A stretch of DNA of 64,000 nt from Bolinopsis microptera (lineage: Eukaryota > Ctenophora > Tentaculata > Lobata > Bolinopsidae), in the NCBI RefSeq assembly GCF_026151205.1, contig NC_087080.1, positions 11,641,837 through 11,705,836 on the forward strand, written 5' to 3'. Shown here piece by piece: positions 44,842-56,241 of the stretch (position 1 is its first letter; each line of letters starts with the position of its first letter). The translations under genes were made by a program, and so were the position numbers. A model generated the notes under the pieces. It was not told the origin of the DNA, ran no database searches, and saw only the letters and a program-made list of their open reading frames with translations.

Positions 44842-45339
44842 ATCTCCCGCCAAACAAACTAATAATTTAAGAAGGATGTAAAAGTTTAACCCAGAGGATT
44901 AGTGATTGTTAAAATTAAAAATCTTTAAAAATATATAAAAACCAGCCCATAACATCTGGCAAATATCTTAAGTTATAAGATCAAGTGAAATATAACTGAC
45001 ATGCACACTCAAGTATAAAAGTATAAAATGATAAGGAGAAACGGTAAATTAATATAGCTCACACAGACGTGAAATCGGAAGGGGTTAAAACATATGCCCA
45101 AACACCAGAATATTCAGAGCAATAAACAACTATATCTCATAGGAAAACTGATGTCATACCAGGTACACCTCATCCTCAGATAGCCTTAATCACTCTTCCC
45201 ACCTCAATACAACAAGTCCTCGTGTAATGACACCAATAAGAATTCGAAATAAAGGTATTTCATTGCCCATAACAGTCCAGTCCTTATGGCACAAGAATAA
45301 ACCCCACCACTTCAGCCGGCTAGACAATAAATGAACACA
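44842..45339 (-). other. Copia 3' untranslated region
   Basis: AT-rich sequence between the Gag-Pol stop and the 3' LTR; no additional gene seen. Confidence 0.7.
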
Positions 45340-48300
45340 CTATCTGCTTGTGCTTTGACAACCAATGAGGTCTGATGACACAACGCAATTGCTTTCCAGG
45401 TCAAAACTGTAAGATCCAGTCCTCAGAACGTGCAGTAAAGTTTCGGGGGAAGCTGTCTTTTTGGTCAAGCAGTCCGCTAGCTGTAGTTCTGTGCGTGTCC
45501 AGACAATTCCATAAACTTCTCTAAGGGTCATTTGTTCTTTTATCGATGCTACCTCTCGTCTTAGTTTGAGATCTGCAGCCAAAGACGATGATTGAATATT
45601 ATCCCAGAGTGATTTGCTATCAGTTACTCCAATGATTGGTAACATATTGTCTTTGTTTTCGTTATTCCTTAGATTTAAGACATCCATCATAGTTTCTCTT
45701 AGATTGACAGCTTCATCCAGGCATTTTCCTAAGGCAATACCCTCAGCGTATATGATGGTCTTTGCAACTCTCTCCAGTTTTTTACTACACCATGATAGCG
45801 GAGAATATGCATCACCACAGTTGATAAAGATGATATAGCTCCGTGTACTTGAAGTTTTGTCAGGAAGGTTGCTTAATGCAGCATCTGAAAATGCTACTAT
45901 CCTGAGATCTTCAACGTTACAGGGTGGGATCGAAAAAGATACTCTTAGAGTGTGCTTTTTTAGTCTTTTTACAACATTGTTTAACTGGATAACATCACTG
46001 ACAACGGGTTTACTTGCCATTAGGCTGCATTCCAATACCAAAAATCGGATATCAGGTCTGGATTGACACGAAATCCATTGCAGTTTCCCTAATAATTGTT
46101 GATATTTTTTCTTCTCTGGTTCATTCAATTCATGATCCGACTGGGTTTTTCGGGCAGAGTTTAACTCGATAGGAACAATACCTTCTTGGTATGATATTTG
46201 GTCGACTTGTATTTGGTCTTCTTTCTGACTGATATCCCAACCTATATATCTAAACTCTTTGCTCTTCTTTGTACTAAGTTGAAAGTCAGAGCATAGGGCT
46301 TTTACCACATTCTGATGAAAATCAGCATTTCCTCCCACTAGGATATCATCGACATGAATCACAAGGAAGCCACTGATTTCTCTATTATGGTGGTAAACAT
46401 ATACAGAAGGATCAAGTTTTAAGGATTTGCAACCATAACTTGCTAGTTTAGTCTTCATTGTGATGAACCACTGTCTAGCTCCATCGTTCAGTCCATAAAC
46501 AGGCTTTTTGATTTTCCATACTACGTCATCACTCACCCTAAATTCCTTGGGTGGTTTCATTAGCACTGTTCTCTCTAAGTCATTTGACTGAAGAAACGCT
46601 GCTCGCACATCAATTGATTGGATGTCCCATTTCTTCCAGTTGCATATAGAAAGACACATCCTGGCTAGACTCTTTTGAGCTGTTGGTGAGTCTGATGGGG
46701 GTGCATTGTGTTCTTCAAAGCCGCGGATAACAAGCCGTGCTTTATAGATCTGATTGCCATTTTTGTTTTTTGTTTCCGTGACCCAACGACTGGACAATAC
46801 ATCTTCCTCAGGAAAGTCCATTCTTCTTACTTCATCAAAGACTTTGAATTCCTTCCATTTCTCTAGTTCTTCACTTTTTGCATCTAAATAAAGATCTGAG
46901 TTGGTTTCATTGTGCTGCACATACACTTCATAATATATCTGCTCAGAAAAACACCGTGATTCAGCTCCTGCTTTGTCTTCTTTAATCCAATTCATCATAT
47001 CGAGATCAACACCTTTTGTTTCCCCAGTACTCACATCTACCATGTTCCAGTAATTAGAGAACTTTCCGGTTGATTTTCCTCCTCTTCTAACAACAGTCAT
47101 GGCATTCCACTTGTTTTGGTCGACATTTGATCCTTGGCAGACATAGATCCTATCACCAGGTCGAACAACTTGTGGTTTTTGTTGGGGAATATGCTCTACT
47201 CTGTCGTTTTCTTCTACTGTTAGAAGTTCTGAGCCTACAGTAGAATTGTCTGCTGCTTCATTGTTGTATTGTGTGGTAGCAACAGGGTCATTGCTTTCCT
47301 CCTCTGAATCGTCATCATCACTCTCTGATTCTGATAAATTACTTCTTTTACTAACATGACTTTCTGGTTTCGTTTGAGTCATTGGTTTAGAGTTAATTTG
47401 GGTTTCCCCGTCTTCTTTAAGGATAACCTTACATGGGTGTACTTTGATGAGTGTTCCTGAGCCAGTTTTAATCAAAACCTGAGTTCCATCTTGGGTGATC
47501 ACTTTACCTGGACCATGCCATGATTTTTGGTCAAGGCGTTTGTAGTAAACTGTGTCCCCAACACAAAACCTTTGGTGGGTTCCGGTAAAAACTTTGCCTC
47601 TCAGGGCTCTTGCAACCCGATTAGAATACTCTGCTTCAATATATGCCTGTCTTGAAATTCGAAGGCTGTTAAGATGATCAGCTACAAGTTGAGATGCTGA
47701 TTGGTCTGATAAAGCTGGAAGTTTGTTGGCAGAGTTCCCTGGTATATTAGGATTTCGACCTAATACGAGTTGGTATGGTGAGAATCCGAAAATGTTGATC
47801 AAAGAGTTTTTTGCATGAACTGCCCACATCAAGGCAATATGAATCGAGCATTTAACATCATCAATGATCTTTTCAGTCATTTCTCCTACTAGTGCGTTGT
47901 GACGCTCACAAATACCATTTGAGAATGGAGCTTCAGCAGCTGTAGTTTTGTGTAACACATTGAATGCCTCACAGAAAGCATCCCAGCTATGGCTGTTAAA
48001 CTCACCTCCGTTGTCGCTCAGTATCTTTTTTGGTGGTCCAAAAAAGGAGATCCAAATCAACATGAACTTTTCCATAACTTCTTTTGCAGTTTTTGATTTG
48101 AGTGGGTGTACTGCTGAAAATCTAGTAAGGTAATCAACACAGTGTAAAACCCAAACACCTCGAATCAGCTTAAGATCCATTGAGACAAGTTCATTGAATT
48201 CAGTTGCAAGGGGTAAAGAAACCACTGGTTTTGGGGCAGCGCGCCTATGTTTTAAGCAAAATTCACACGATTTATCAAGAAGCCTTAGTTCAGTTTCCAA

Positions 48301-49875
48301 AGCTGTATCTCTTTTACCAGCATGATCCAACAAGTTTATGATTCTCTCACTTCTAGCATGGGCAAATCTCCTGTGTAGTTTAAGGGCCTTCTTCTTAGTA
48401 TCTTCTGGTGGGGACATGTTACATGAATCAACAGTATTGATAACGCATGCTTCAGAGCAGAATGTGAAACTCTTAATCAGTGGGAGTGTATAGTGTCCTG
48501 TAGAAGTCATTTCAAGTTCAAATAATTTACCATTGATTTCTACTTGATCTTTTTCAAAGTTGATCCTTAGTCCTAGGTTTTTCATAGTCTTCAATGAAAG
48601 AAGCAGTGGAATATCGGTGTCAACAACATGAACTTCAAGGATTATCTTTTCTCCACACATTTCTACTGGCAGATGAACCATTTTCATTGCCTTGAGTTTT
48701 CCAACTCCGAATTTGAATATAGTCTGTGAATGGAATTCTTTCATTTCATCACGAACTTTCTGATTTAGACTATCAACATAACATGTGAACCATTCTTTTC
48801 CGCATACAGTTTTGCAAGCACCTGAGTCTAGGACGGCCTTGTTGACCGTTTCTCCAACTAGCCATATTTCTTCTAGCTCATTGCCAACATTAGATTGGAA
48901 AAATATGGGTTTCTCGGGGAGGTCATGATTTTGCTTGTCTGAATCGTTAAAATGCGATCCTTGTTCATCATTTTCTTCTGAAAAGTATGTCTGTCTACCC
49001 TGCTGATTGGGGATCGTGTTGCGGTTTCTGATAAGACTTTGGATATCACGGATAAATGGACAATCTTTTATCCAGTGTGTTCTGTCTCCACACCCGTAAC
49101 ACTGTCTGTTAACATCATTTCTGTTGGAGTTCTGATACCTTTGTTTGTTCTTTGGGCAGTCTCTTAGCCAATGGGATGTATCACCGCAGCCATAACACTG
49201 AGGTCTTTTATTTCCCTGGTTTTTGTTATTATAAGGATTGCGCCTAAAGCGGTTCCCACTTTGAAAATAAATCTCATCTTCTTCATAACTACTATTCTCT
49301 CCATTATAGAAAATTGCATCATCACTTTCCAGAACTTCTTGCTTTACCTTGATGAGGTTATTGGTTGCTTGAGCTTGGCTTGGCCCGTTATCAGATACTC
49401 TTAATAAGGCAGCTTTTGCTTCTGCAAGGGACATAGTCTGACATGTCGATTTAGCCAGAAGGTACCGATTAGGGGATAGGTTAGCTGCTGTTAAAAGCTT
49501 ATTCGCCACAACGAGATCAGGGAGTACAAGTTTCTCGGCCTTCAGCTCATTGAGCTTTTGCTCATACACATGGATGAATTCCTTTATATTCTTGTCTTTT
49601 TCCCTCTTCATCTGATCAAATTCATCGAATTTCAACGATAGATTGTTCTCTTCAACATACACTCCGTCAAGAATGGCGATCAGGTCGCTAACCTTTGTTT
49701 TGGTGCTATCAATTGCCAATGCAATGTCTAAGGCACTTCCGGACATGTTAAGAACAAGGGCGGCTCCTCTATCATCTTCTGAGATGTCGGTGACTTTCTC
49801 CCACAGTTGGACGAGTTTCTTGTATTGCTTATAGTTCTCACCACAGAACTTAGGTGTGTTGGCTTTCCTCGTCAT
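45340..49875 (-). CDS. Copia Gag-Pol polyprotein
   Basis: One frame of 1511 residues. The Gag part has an UBN2-like region followed by two CCHC knuckles (CYGCGDTSHWLRDCP about 227-241, CYGCGDRTHWIKDCP about 259-273). The protease has DSGA at about 350-353. The integrase has a GAG-pre-integrase segment (HRRFAHARSERIINLLDHAG) and a DDE core with SMDLKLIRG, SDNGGEFNSH and NGICERHNALVGE. The RT carries IDVRAAFLQSN, KPVYGLNDGARQWF and HVDDILVGG, and RNase H VAFSDAALS with TDSKSLWDN. The order PR-IN-RT-RH is the Copia order. It looks whole in this copy. Confidence 0.93.
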   Translation of the reverse strand: MTRKANTPKFCGENYKQYKKLVQLWEKVTDISEDDRGAALVLNMSGSALDIALAIDSTKTKVSDLIAILDGVYVEENNLSLKFDEFDQMKREKDKNIKEFIHVYEQKLNELKAEKLVLPDLVVANKLLTAANLSPNRYLLAKSTCQTMSLAEAKAALLRVSDNGPSQAQATNNLIKVKQEVLESDDAIFYNGENSSYEEDEIYFQSGNRFRRNPYNNKNQGNKRPQCYGCGDTSHWLRDCPKNKQRYQNSNRNDVNRQCYGCGDRTHWIKDCPFIRDIQSLIRNRNTIPNQQGRQTYFSEENDEQGSHFNDSDKQNHDLPEKPIFFQSNVGNELEEIWLVGETVNKAVLDSGACKTVCGKEWFTCYVDSLNQKVRDEMKEFHSQTIFKFGVGKLKAMKMVHLPVEMCGEKIILEVHVVDTDIPLLLSLKTMKNLGLRINFEKDQVEINGKLFELEMTSTGHYTLPLIKSFTFCSEACVINTVDSCNMSPPEDTKKKALKLHRRFAHARSERIINLLDHAGKRDTALETELRLLDKSCEFCLKHRRAAPKPVVSLPLATEFNELVSMDLKLIRGVWVLHCVDYLTRFSAVHPLKSKTAKEVMEKFMLIWISFFGPPKKILSDNGGEFNSHSWDAFCEAFNVLHKTTAAEAPFSNGICERHNALVGEMTEKIIDDVKCSIHIALMWAVHAKNSLINIFGFSPYQLVLGRNPNIPGNSANKLPALSDQSASQLVADHLNSLRISRQAYIEAEYSNRVARALRGKVFTGTHQRFCVGDTVYYKRLDQKSWHGPGKVITQDGTQVLIKTGSGTLIKVHPCKVILKEDGETQINSKPMTQTKPESHVSKRSNLSESESDDDDSEEESNDPVATTQYNNEAADNSTVGSELLTVEENDRVEHIPQQKPQVVRPGDRIYVCQGSNVDQNKWNAMTVVRRGGKSTGKFSNYWNMVDVSTGETKGVDLDMMNWIKEDKAGAESRCFSEQIYYEVYVQHNETNSDLYLDAKSEELEKWKEFKVFDEVRRMDFPEEDVLSSRWVTETKNKNGNQIYKARLVIRGFEEHNAPPSDSPTAQKSLARMCLSICNWKKWDIQSIDVRAAFLQSNDLERTVLMKPPKEFRVSDDVVWKIKKPVYGLNDGARQWFITMKTKLASYGCKSLKLDPSVYVYHHNREISGFLVIHVDDILVGGNADFHQNVVKALCSDFQLSTKKSKEFRYIGWDISQKEDQIQVDQISYQEGIVPIELNSARKTQSDHELNEPEKKKYQQLLGKLQWISCQSRPDIRFLVLECSLMASKPVVSDVIQLNNVVKRLKKHTLRVSFSIPPCNVEDLRIVAFSDAALSNLPDKTSSTRSYIIFINCGDAYSPLSWCSKKLERVAKTIIYAEGIALGKCLDEAVNLRETMMDVLNLRNNENKDNMLPIIGVTDSKSLWDNIQSSSLAADLKLRREVASIKEQMTLREVYGIVWTRTELQLADCLTKKTASPETLLHVLRTGSYSFDLESNCVVSSDLIGCQSTSR

Positions 49876-51474
49876 CGTCGTTTCGTATATTGCACACTGC
49901 TACCAATGTTTAATGCAATAAAACGACCAAATGACAGTTATAACAATCTGAAATAGAAAACGTATTAGAAATACATAATCCAATATTCATTGCTCAATAG
50001 TCAAGAATGCATCATAAAACGGGATTTATAAAACGGCTAATAATAATAATAGTACTCTAAAACATAGTACTCGAAAACATACAAACTCACCACTAGGTGG
50101 AAACGAAACTTGACATCCTGTCCTAAATAAGAGCATTGTTATAAATAATGATATAACAAAAAGAATATTAATTTTAGTAATAATTGACGTAAACATATGT
50201 GTTTAAATAACATCTATAATCTAGCGAGTTACTAATACCATTTGTTTGCATTATTGATTATATATGTTTACACTAGCCTATATTATGATGGAGATATACA
50301 TTATATAATTGCTCCAATATTCAACACTGCTAAACAACAAATACCTACTCGCCCATCGATGAAGCAGTCCCCAAAACAAAGCTCAAAGTTAATATATCTT
50401 CGTACTTCGTTTTGGAAACTGTAGAATGCCAATAAATAATTAGTGTTTCAATCGTGTATTCGATGGGCAAGCACTCGCCACTCGAGGCCAAGACAAACGG
50501 CACCGGCTCCGCCCCGCAACCATGAAGTAATGTAAGCAGTAAGGCGGGGCGGTGGTGTGCGCCGTTTATACGGCCCACAGTACGAGACATTTTGAGCTCC
50601 AAGACTTAAGACTATAAAAGTCCCAAATTAAACGTAGCGACTTACCATCGTCAGCCGTAAAAAATTTAGAATTAGTATGTTATAAACTCTACATCTGATA
50701 TCAGTATAACATGTAATTTAGTTTGTTATTGGCTAAATTTTTAACTCAATTAAGCGATGCAGACGGATGAACTAGGCTCCTCCTCCGTCAAAAACACAAT
50801 GAGAGGAGATTGTGGAAGGACACGAACACTATTCGTTAACTCGTACCCCGGGTACCCCCTAGAACTATGTCCCATCAGAGAGAGCCCATCACCCGTCAGA
50901 TCGAAAACAGTGTTTTAGTTTTGATATATGCCATGCTGTACCAATTACAATAAATGGTAAGTCAAGGCTGACGTTGGTAGCAAAATATAAAGTGACACGT
51001 TACAACAAAATAACCACTACACACTACACACTATACGCTATAACTATTGTACACAGTACACAGTATAACTAAAATATAAAATATAAACAAGTTACAAGAG
51101 ACAAAAGAGTTTACAGAAGAGTTTTACATCGGCTCAGCACCGCCAGGACATTGGCTATACACGTGGGTCAATTAGTTTGATTTGGTATGGTTCGACCGGG
51201 AAAGTGGTCGAAATTAGTGCTCTTAATGAGTCATCACTGTCGTCTGAATATTAGAGCGGGAACTTCCCAAGTTTCGGCCGACAACGCGCACAGCATCGGC
51301 GCGCAATGCTATGCGCGTTCCCATATTGCTGTGTCATTCGGCGGTTGCGCTCAGCGTAACTGGGAAATGAGTTGTATGTTGTTTACCTAAATTCAAGCAT
51401 GGTACTCATAGATAAGCTTGTCAGTCAGTAAGTGCTTAGGTGGGAATAACAGGCAAATGAATATCACTTCTTAA

Positions 51475-51863
51475 TCAGAATTCAGTGAAATTTCTGTCAC
51501 ACCACTCAGTTCCATACCGGTTTTGAGCTCTTAGAAGTGACTGTTTAAGTAAATTCTTGACAGATCTGCATGTGGAGGTGAAATTTAACGGGCCAACTTT
51601 ACGAAATTTGTTCCACAGCCACGCAGATTTATAAATAAATTGATTAGTTGGAGAGGGTGTAATGAACAGATTATCTTTCCTATTTGATATGTTGAATAAG
51701 TAGTATAACGAAATTGGTACTCGTGACTTAATGATCTTAAACAATTCCATTAAACAACGGTATCTGTACAGGTTCTCTGTAACAAGTAATTCATGTTTTG
51801 TGAATAGAGGCTTAGTGGACTCTTTAACATAGAATTCAGATCCTAGACGTTGAGAATTAATTT
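51475..51863 (-). mobile_element. Truncated copy of the 16931 LINE (ORF2 C-terminus)
   Basis: Minus-strand frame ELFKIIKSRVPISLYYLFNI to TEWCDRNFTEF, nearly identical to the last about 90 residues of the ORF2 ending at 21569. Homology to 21184-21569 begins abruptly at 51863, which is the outer border of the right palindrome arm. Confidence 0.88.
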
Positions 51864-52815
51864 AAATTAAATTAACATTTGATTACAATAACGCAATGCA
51901 TGTTTGTTATGTGTAAAGTCTCTCAAATTGGCTTGATTTTCAATTTTTGTATACCATGAGGTTACAAAATTGGTTTACTATCAAAAACGAACATATTAAA
52001 TGAAAAAATATAGCTATAGATATAAAAAATATTAAATCATATCAGAGGAACCTGATATAACATACCCTAATATATATAAACACCACAACTGTTTCATAAA
52101 ACTTTTTCTTATCAGTCATTATCATGTCGATCACCCATCACAACATTTTGAACTTCGATAGTACCTCACATGAATTTATCGACAGTTAACTCTCTTTCAC
52201 TACGACATTCTTAACTTTGTCACACAGTATCACATTTTCATTAGACACCTACATTTTGAGGATCATGTAATTTTCGAATGGAATTTTACCGAATTAAAAC
52301 CTAGTGTGTGTTTGAGCGATTTGTACAACATTTCTGTAATGTTTCAAATTATATTCAAATGTTCTACCTTAAAATGTTCTTACTAAATACCGTTTAAGTG
52401 GCGAGTAACGACACATACGAAGTTAATTTTTTAATTATTACATATACAAATCAAGCGTTTCATTTCAGCCATGCAAAATTACAATGACATATTTTAATAT
52501 TCTAATAGAAAAATGGTGCTGCAATATAAGTTGCTTAATGTTTGGCCGGATGACAACTAACTAAAAGAGAAAAATAAACTTGATTACATAATAATTAATT
52601 CGGCTGAACCAACACATAGCAAAAGCCACATTAACGTTGGGGCCGTCTACCAAATTTGAATGACATACAATAACAAGAAATCAAACATATCATAAATAAT
52701 TATATATGGATTTTGTTCATTACAATTCCGTCACAACTGTTAGAAGAAAAAGAAGGACAAGCAGATAGGAAATTGGACGGACAGAATTGTAACCAACAAA
52801 AACACATTTCTGAGA
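51864..52815. other. AT-rich stretch, no gene seen
   Basis: No open frame, repeat or splice-like pattern that I can support. The last 200 bases probably hold the 3' UTR of the LINE fragment that follows. Confidence 0.5.
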
Positions 52816-53312
52816 CTAGTCTGGCCAGACTGTATCGGCAGCCCAGAGGTACTTGATCAGATTGGCCTTAAAAGTAGAAATCCGCTCTGACTGCCGGATA
52901 CATACTGGTAGACTATTCCATTTCAGCATAGATCTATAAAAGAAGCTATTTCGGAAGGCATCCGAGCAGGGCACAGTGGTACTCATGTAAGTTGAAGTAT
53001 CCGACCTATCAATTATTTGAGCATTGTGCCTAGTGTATCGGGTGCCCTCTGGACGGCATAGGACTATATAAGTAGGAAGCGAAACTGGGATTATGCTATT
53101 CACTATTTTATAGAAGGTCATAAGATCGTTATAAATAAACTTCTGCATGACAGGGAGAATATTTAGCTTCTTTTGCTCTGTAGCAAAGTAGTCCAAGTCT
53201 GGAGGTAGCTTTGGAAACAAGCGCTTTACATTGTGCACCCCAATTAAACCTGGAGTTTATTGCGACTCCTAAATCTGACTGAGAGGGCACAAAGTCAATA
53301 TCACTTCCAGAG
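52816..53312 (-). mobile_element. 5'-truncated LINE fragment (post-RT region of ORF2)
   Basis: The minus-strand frame starts with SQSDLGVAINSRFNWG (motif E region). After a gap or frame change it continues YNDLMTFYKIVNSIIPVSLP and FFYRSMLKWNSLPVCIRQSE to a stop, the standard C-terminal part of CR1/Jockey-like ORF2. It differs from the two larger LINEs here, so it is a third lineage. Confidence 0.75.
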
Positions 53313-55009
53313 AGTTAATTAATAAATGTCATACGTACTTATAAATAAATAAAATCACTATTATTAGATGGATAATGTTTTTTGCAAGGGTACCTTGTAG
53401 TTCATATTGACATACATTGTGTTGTACTATAATGTATAAATTATAGCATTATTCTCTGAATAGTATGTATACTAGGATGTATATACATCCTATTTCTCCC
53501 ATCTTGTGTTGCAATCGACAGTATATCTGGATTAATTACCCGAGAAACTCAAAATGTTTATTCAATAAATGCGATATGGATCATACATGGTAATGCTGCG
53601 TTGTAAGAATGTATTAAATTGCAACTGATGTATTAAAATAAATCAAATATAAATGTATAGATGATTGCTAAAAAGCACACTTTTTGCTTCATAGCATGCA
53701 AATTTGTATCTTTAGCCACATAACAAATGTTATGACCATTTTAAGATCCGGCAGATGCATGATCACGGCACTTAATCAGTGATCAATGGCCAGATTGGTT
53801 GGAAAATGCTTATAGGACAGCTACTGAAATGCTATAATGTGAATTTCTCTGATATTAAGGAAACTCACTATCAGTATTCACTCGTGATCAGATCATCATC
53901 CCCCAGCATGCTTGGTACCGCCTAATAAGGCTCATTGTTGCACGCTAGCCAATAGCCCATGAGATCATTGATTGGGTGACGAAATAACTGATTAAGTTAA
54001 GTGTAATGTTGATAGTCTTTGGATCGTTTTGTGTATTGCATACTTGTATTTATGTTTCTTTTGGACATGATCTGTTCAATAAAGTTTATAATAACATCAC
54101 AGGAAAAATGGCTAAAATCGAAAGCAGAAATGTCAGTCAATTCCACCAGTTTAAAGGGAAATACGACAAAACACGCAACATGTGTTTACCACAGAACTGT
54201 CCGTCAAACTCCGAAACATTTTACACTCCATATCAACACAGTCAGCGAAGAATTGGTTTACAATGTCACTTAACTCCACTGAAGATGAGCTCTGAGACTC
54301 GGATGAAGCAGCTTCTCCACTGTATACTTTCACGTAAGAATATTAATACCATCCCAAAAAAGCTTCATGGAAGCCAAACAACCATGTTTCATCCAATCCC
54401 CCATCATTTCATTCACATCGAATTGCGCTTTGAGAGAACTTTTAAATTGCAACATATAATATCAGAAATTAAAGTCATTCCATTTTCATTAATTTAAAAT
54501 CTGTGGAAATCATCCCTAACACCTCTAACACCTCACACAGCATTAATTAACACCTCACAAAGGCTAACACTTCACTTCACAATTAATCACAATAGGCCCA
54601 ACTATTAAAGGTGTACTTGATGCTGATCGTTACAAACATTACTCTGACCAGGTTCACTTTAATCCATTTTCATCAAAATTCATTTTCACTTTTTAATTCA
54701 TTTTCACCGAAATTCATTTTAAATGTTACCAACTTTTGATGTAATATTCACCTTTAATGTTATAATATAATACACTTAGAAATATTCTCTGAATACACGA
54801 TTTTTGTCCTTTTTGAAGCACAACTTGCTTAGTAATCTCTGACATAATCACTCCTAATGAAAGTTGGAGACAATCTTTAATCTTACCTAACTAATCCATT
54901 TTAAGTGTTAATTACAGAATATCATTTGGTTATGTATCCTCCAATCTCTTGTAGATCACTTGCATGAGTTAAATAAATTCATTTCGTTAATAATGAATCG
55001 CTTTTTCAG
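53313..55009. other. Region upstream of the unrecognised plus-strand gene
   Basis: Probably intron or intergenic. Minus-strand 54333-54151 has a Ser-rich frame (SSESQSSSSVELSDIV, FFADCVDMECKMFRSL) preceded by an acceptor-like TATACAG and followed by a donor-like GTAAAC. It could be a single exon of an unknown minus-strand gene, but nothing else supports it. The plus-strand frame 54006-54497 has no domain. Confidence 0.35.
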
Positions 55010-56241
55010 TACATTTTGGTCCATGCACTGGTTTACATGAAGCAAACAAATACACAGTCTCTTGAAGACTTGGATGTCCTAGCATTTCTGTAAGTTTTTT
55101 TTACTCAAATCATTTAACACAGTCCTTGTCGGATTAATGAAATTTATAAAAACGACCTTAATGTCAACACAAAGATGCATAATTCATTAATTGTTTGATA
55201 AACTTAAATTGCTGAAAAAGACTGCATTCTTGATGTTATGTTGTTTATTTGTTGTGAATGATACTTTCCCTTGATATTTTGATAACTCAGGGGTCTAGCT
55301 GTAGACATGTTGGAGGACTTCAGTAGTGAGATCTTTCACATGATGGTGGAGCGATATGTTATCCAGTTGTTGCTGTGCAATGAAAATCCAGAAATCTTCC
55401 AATGTCATGAATTGTCAAGAATTGTACTACAGATAATGATAGGTGTGAACAAAAAGAAAACAGAAATACTTAAGCAGCTAGATTACAATGCTCATGTTGA
55501 CGTCAACTCCGAAGAATACCAGAAATATGTAAGATTGATGAAACAAGCTTTAGACTTAGTGTTTATTGAATAACTGTGTGATTTACATTGTACACTGTAA
55601 CCCCCTGATTTTAATCACTCTCTTTAGATTTGTGTATAGTTATGTTAATTAGTGCATAATAATCATCTAGCATTTTCTCTAAAAATGATATACCTTGCAG
55701 GACTCCATGGTAGATGACATGTTCCGTCAGACACAAAACTCTAGGGCTAGACGGCCTCTTCAGCTCTACAAAGTGGAGGGAATAGTGCGCTACAGTGAAC
55801 TGGTTACTATTTTATTAGAGTTCAGGAGGATAGGAATCTGATAAATTTTTTATAATTTGTCCTTTTCTAAACAGAATAGAAAAGTAGTTATATTCATAGA
55901 AATATAAAAGACAGCCAGGATATTAACTTATCAAGTAATCACTAGTCAGCGGAAAAATTAAAAAGCCCTATGCAGCGATGGACTCAAATACTATAACCTT
56001 TGAGTGTCGAACACAATTCGAATGATGTATCATTTTATTTTGGAGCTGATTGTATGTTTAACCATGTATCAACCAGGTTCAGAGGGATTGGTTTACAGGC
56101 CACCGACAAGCAAGACAAATCATCAACAGTTGTCTAGCAAAGAGGAAATGCCGACAACAGATCCAAGACCCTTACTACTTCACTGGAGAGCAGGACAACT
56201 CCTTTCAAGTGTCTTCTAACGCTTCAGCTTCCATCTATTGA
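55010..56241 (+). CDS. 3' exons of an unrecognised host gene
   Basis: Exons 55010-55089, 55291-55528 and 55701 onward join in phase with GT-AG borders. They read YILVHALVYMKQTNTQSLED, LGLAVDMLEDFSSEIFHMMV, YVIQLLLCNENPEIFQC, QIMIGVNKKKTEILKQLDYN and DSMVDDMFRQTQNSRARRPL. The third exon can read on to a stop at 55841. Alternatively it can use a weak donor at 55802 (GAACTG|GTTACT) to join 56077-56241 in phase, giving VQRDWFTGHRQARQIINSCL and a Ser-rich end. The product is helical and has no signal or membrane segment. I do not recognise the family. Coding status rests on phase agreement and amino-acid make-up. Upstream exons were not found. Confidence 0.6.

Larger units (their letters stand above)
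44589..50158 (-). mobile_element. Copia (Ty1/copia) LTR retrotransposon, young and whole-looking
   Basis: Two LTRs (44589-44841 and 49907-50158, about 252 bp) begin TGTT and end AACA in minus-strand sense and differ at only a few positions, so the insertion is young. AAAAG flanks both ends (44584-44588, 50159-50163) as a 5 bp target duplication. Next to the 5' LTR is TTGGTAGCAGTG, matching an initiator-Met tRNA primer site. Next to the 3' LTR is a purine tract (GGCGGGAGA). One long Gag-Pol frame lies between. It is inserted in the right arm of the giant palindrome; the left arm near 34905 shows the unoccupied site. Confidence 0.93.
21184..51863. repeat. Giant broken palindrome (inverted duplication) with nested insertions
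   Basis: Left arm blocks 21184-22392, 34405-34925 and 34925-35435 recur in reverse complement as 51863-50640, 50640-50158, 44588-44365 and 36407-36130. Net arm length is about 2.2 kb, with identity by eye above about 90 percent (for example the shared TTACGCTGAGCGCAACCGCC and GGTACGAGTTAACGAATAGT). The arms start inside the 3' end of the LINE and face a centre of about 700 bp (35435-36130). Insertions are arm-specific: the 12 kb DNA transposon only in the left arm, Copia and the second LINE only in the right. The other arm therefore shows each empty site. The duplication must predate those insertions. Confidence 0.83.

Noticed and set aside
54006-54497. 163-codon plus-strand ORF
   Set aside because: Low-complexity AT-rich coding, no domain, no splice context and no recognisable family; an overlapping minus frame looks more protein-like but is also weak.
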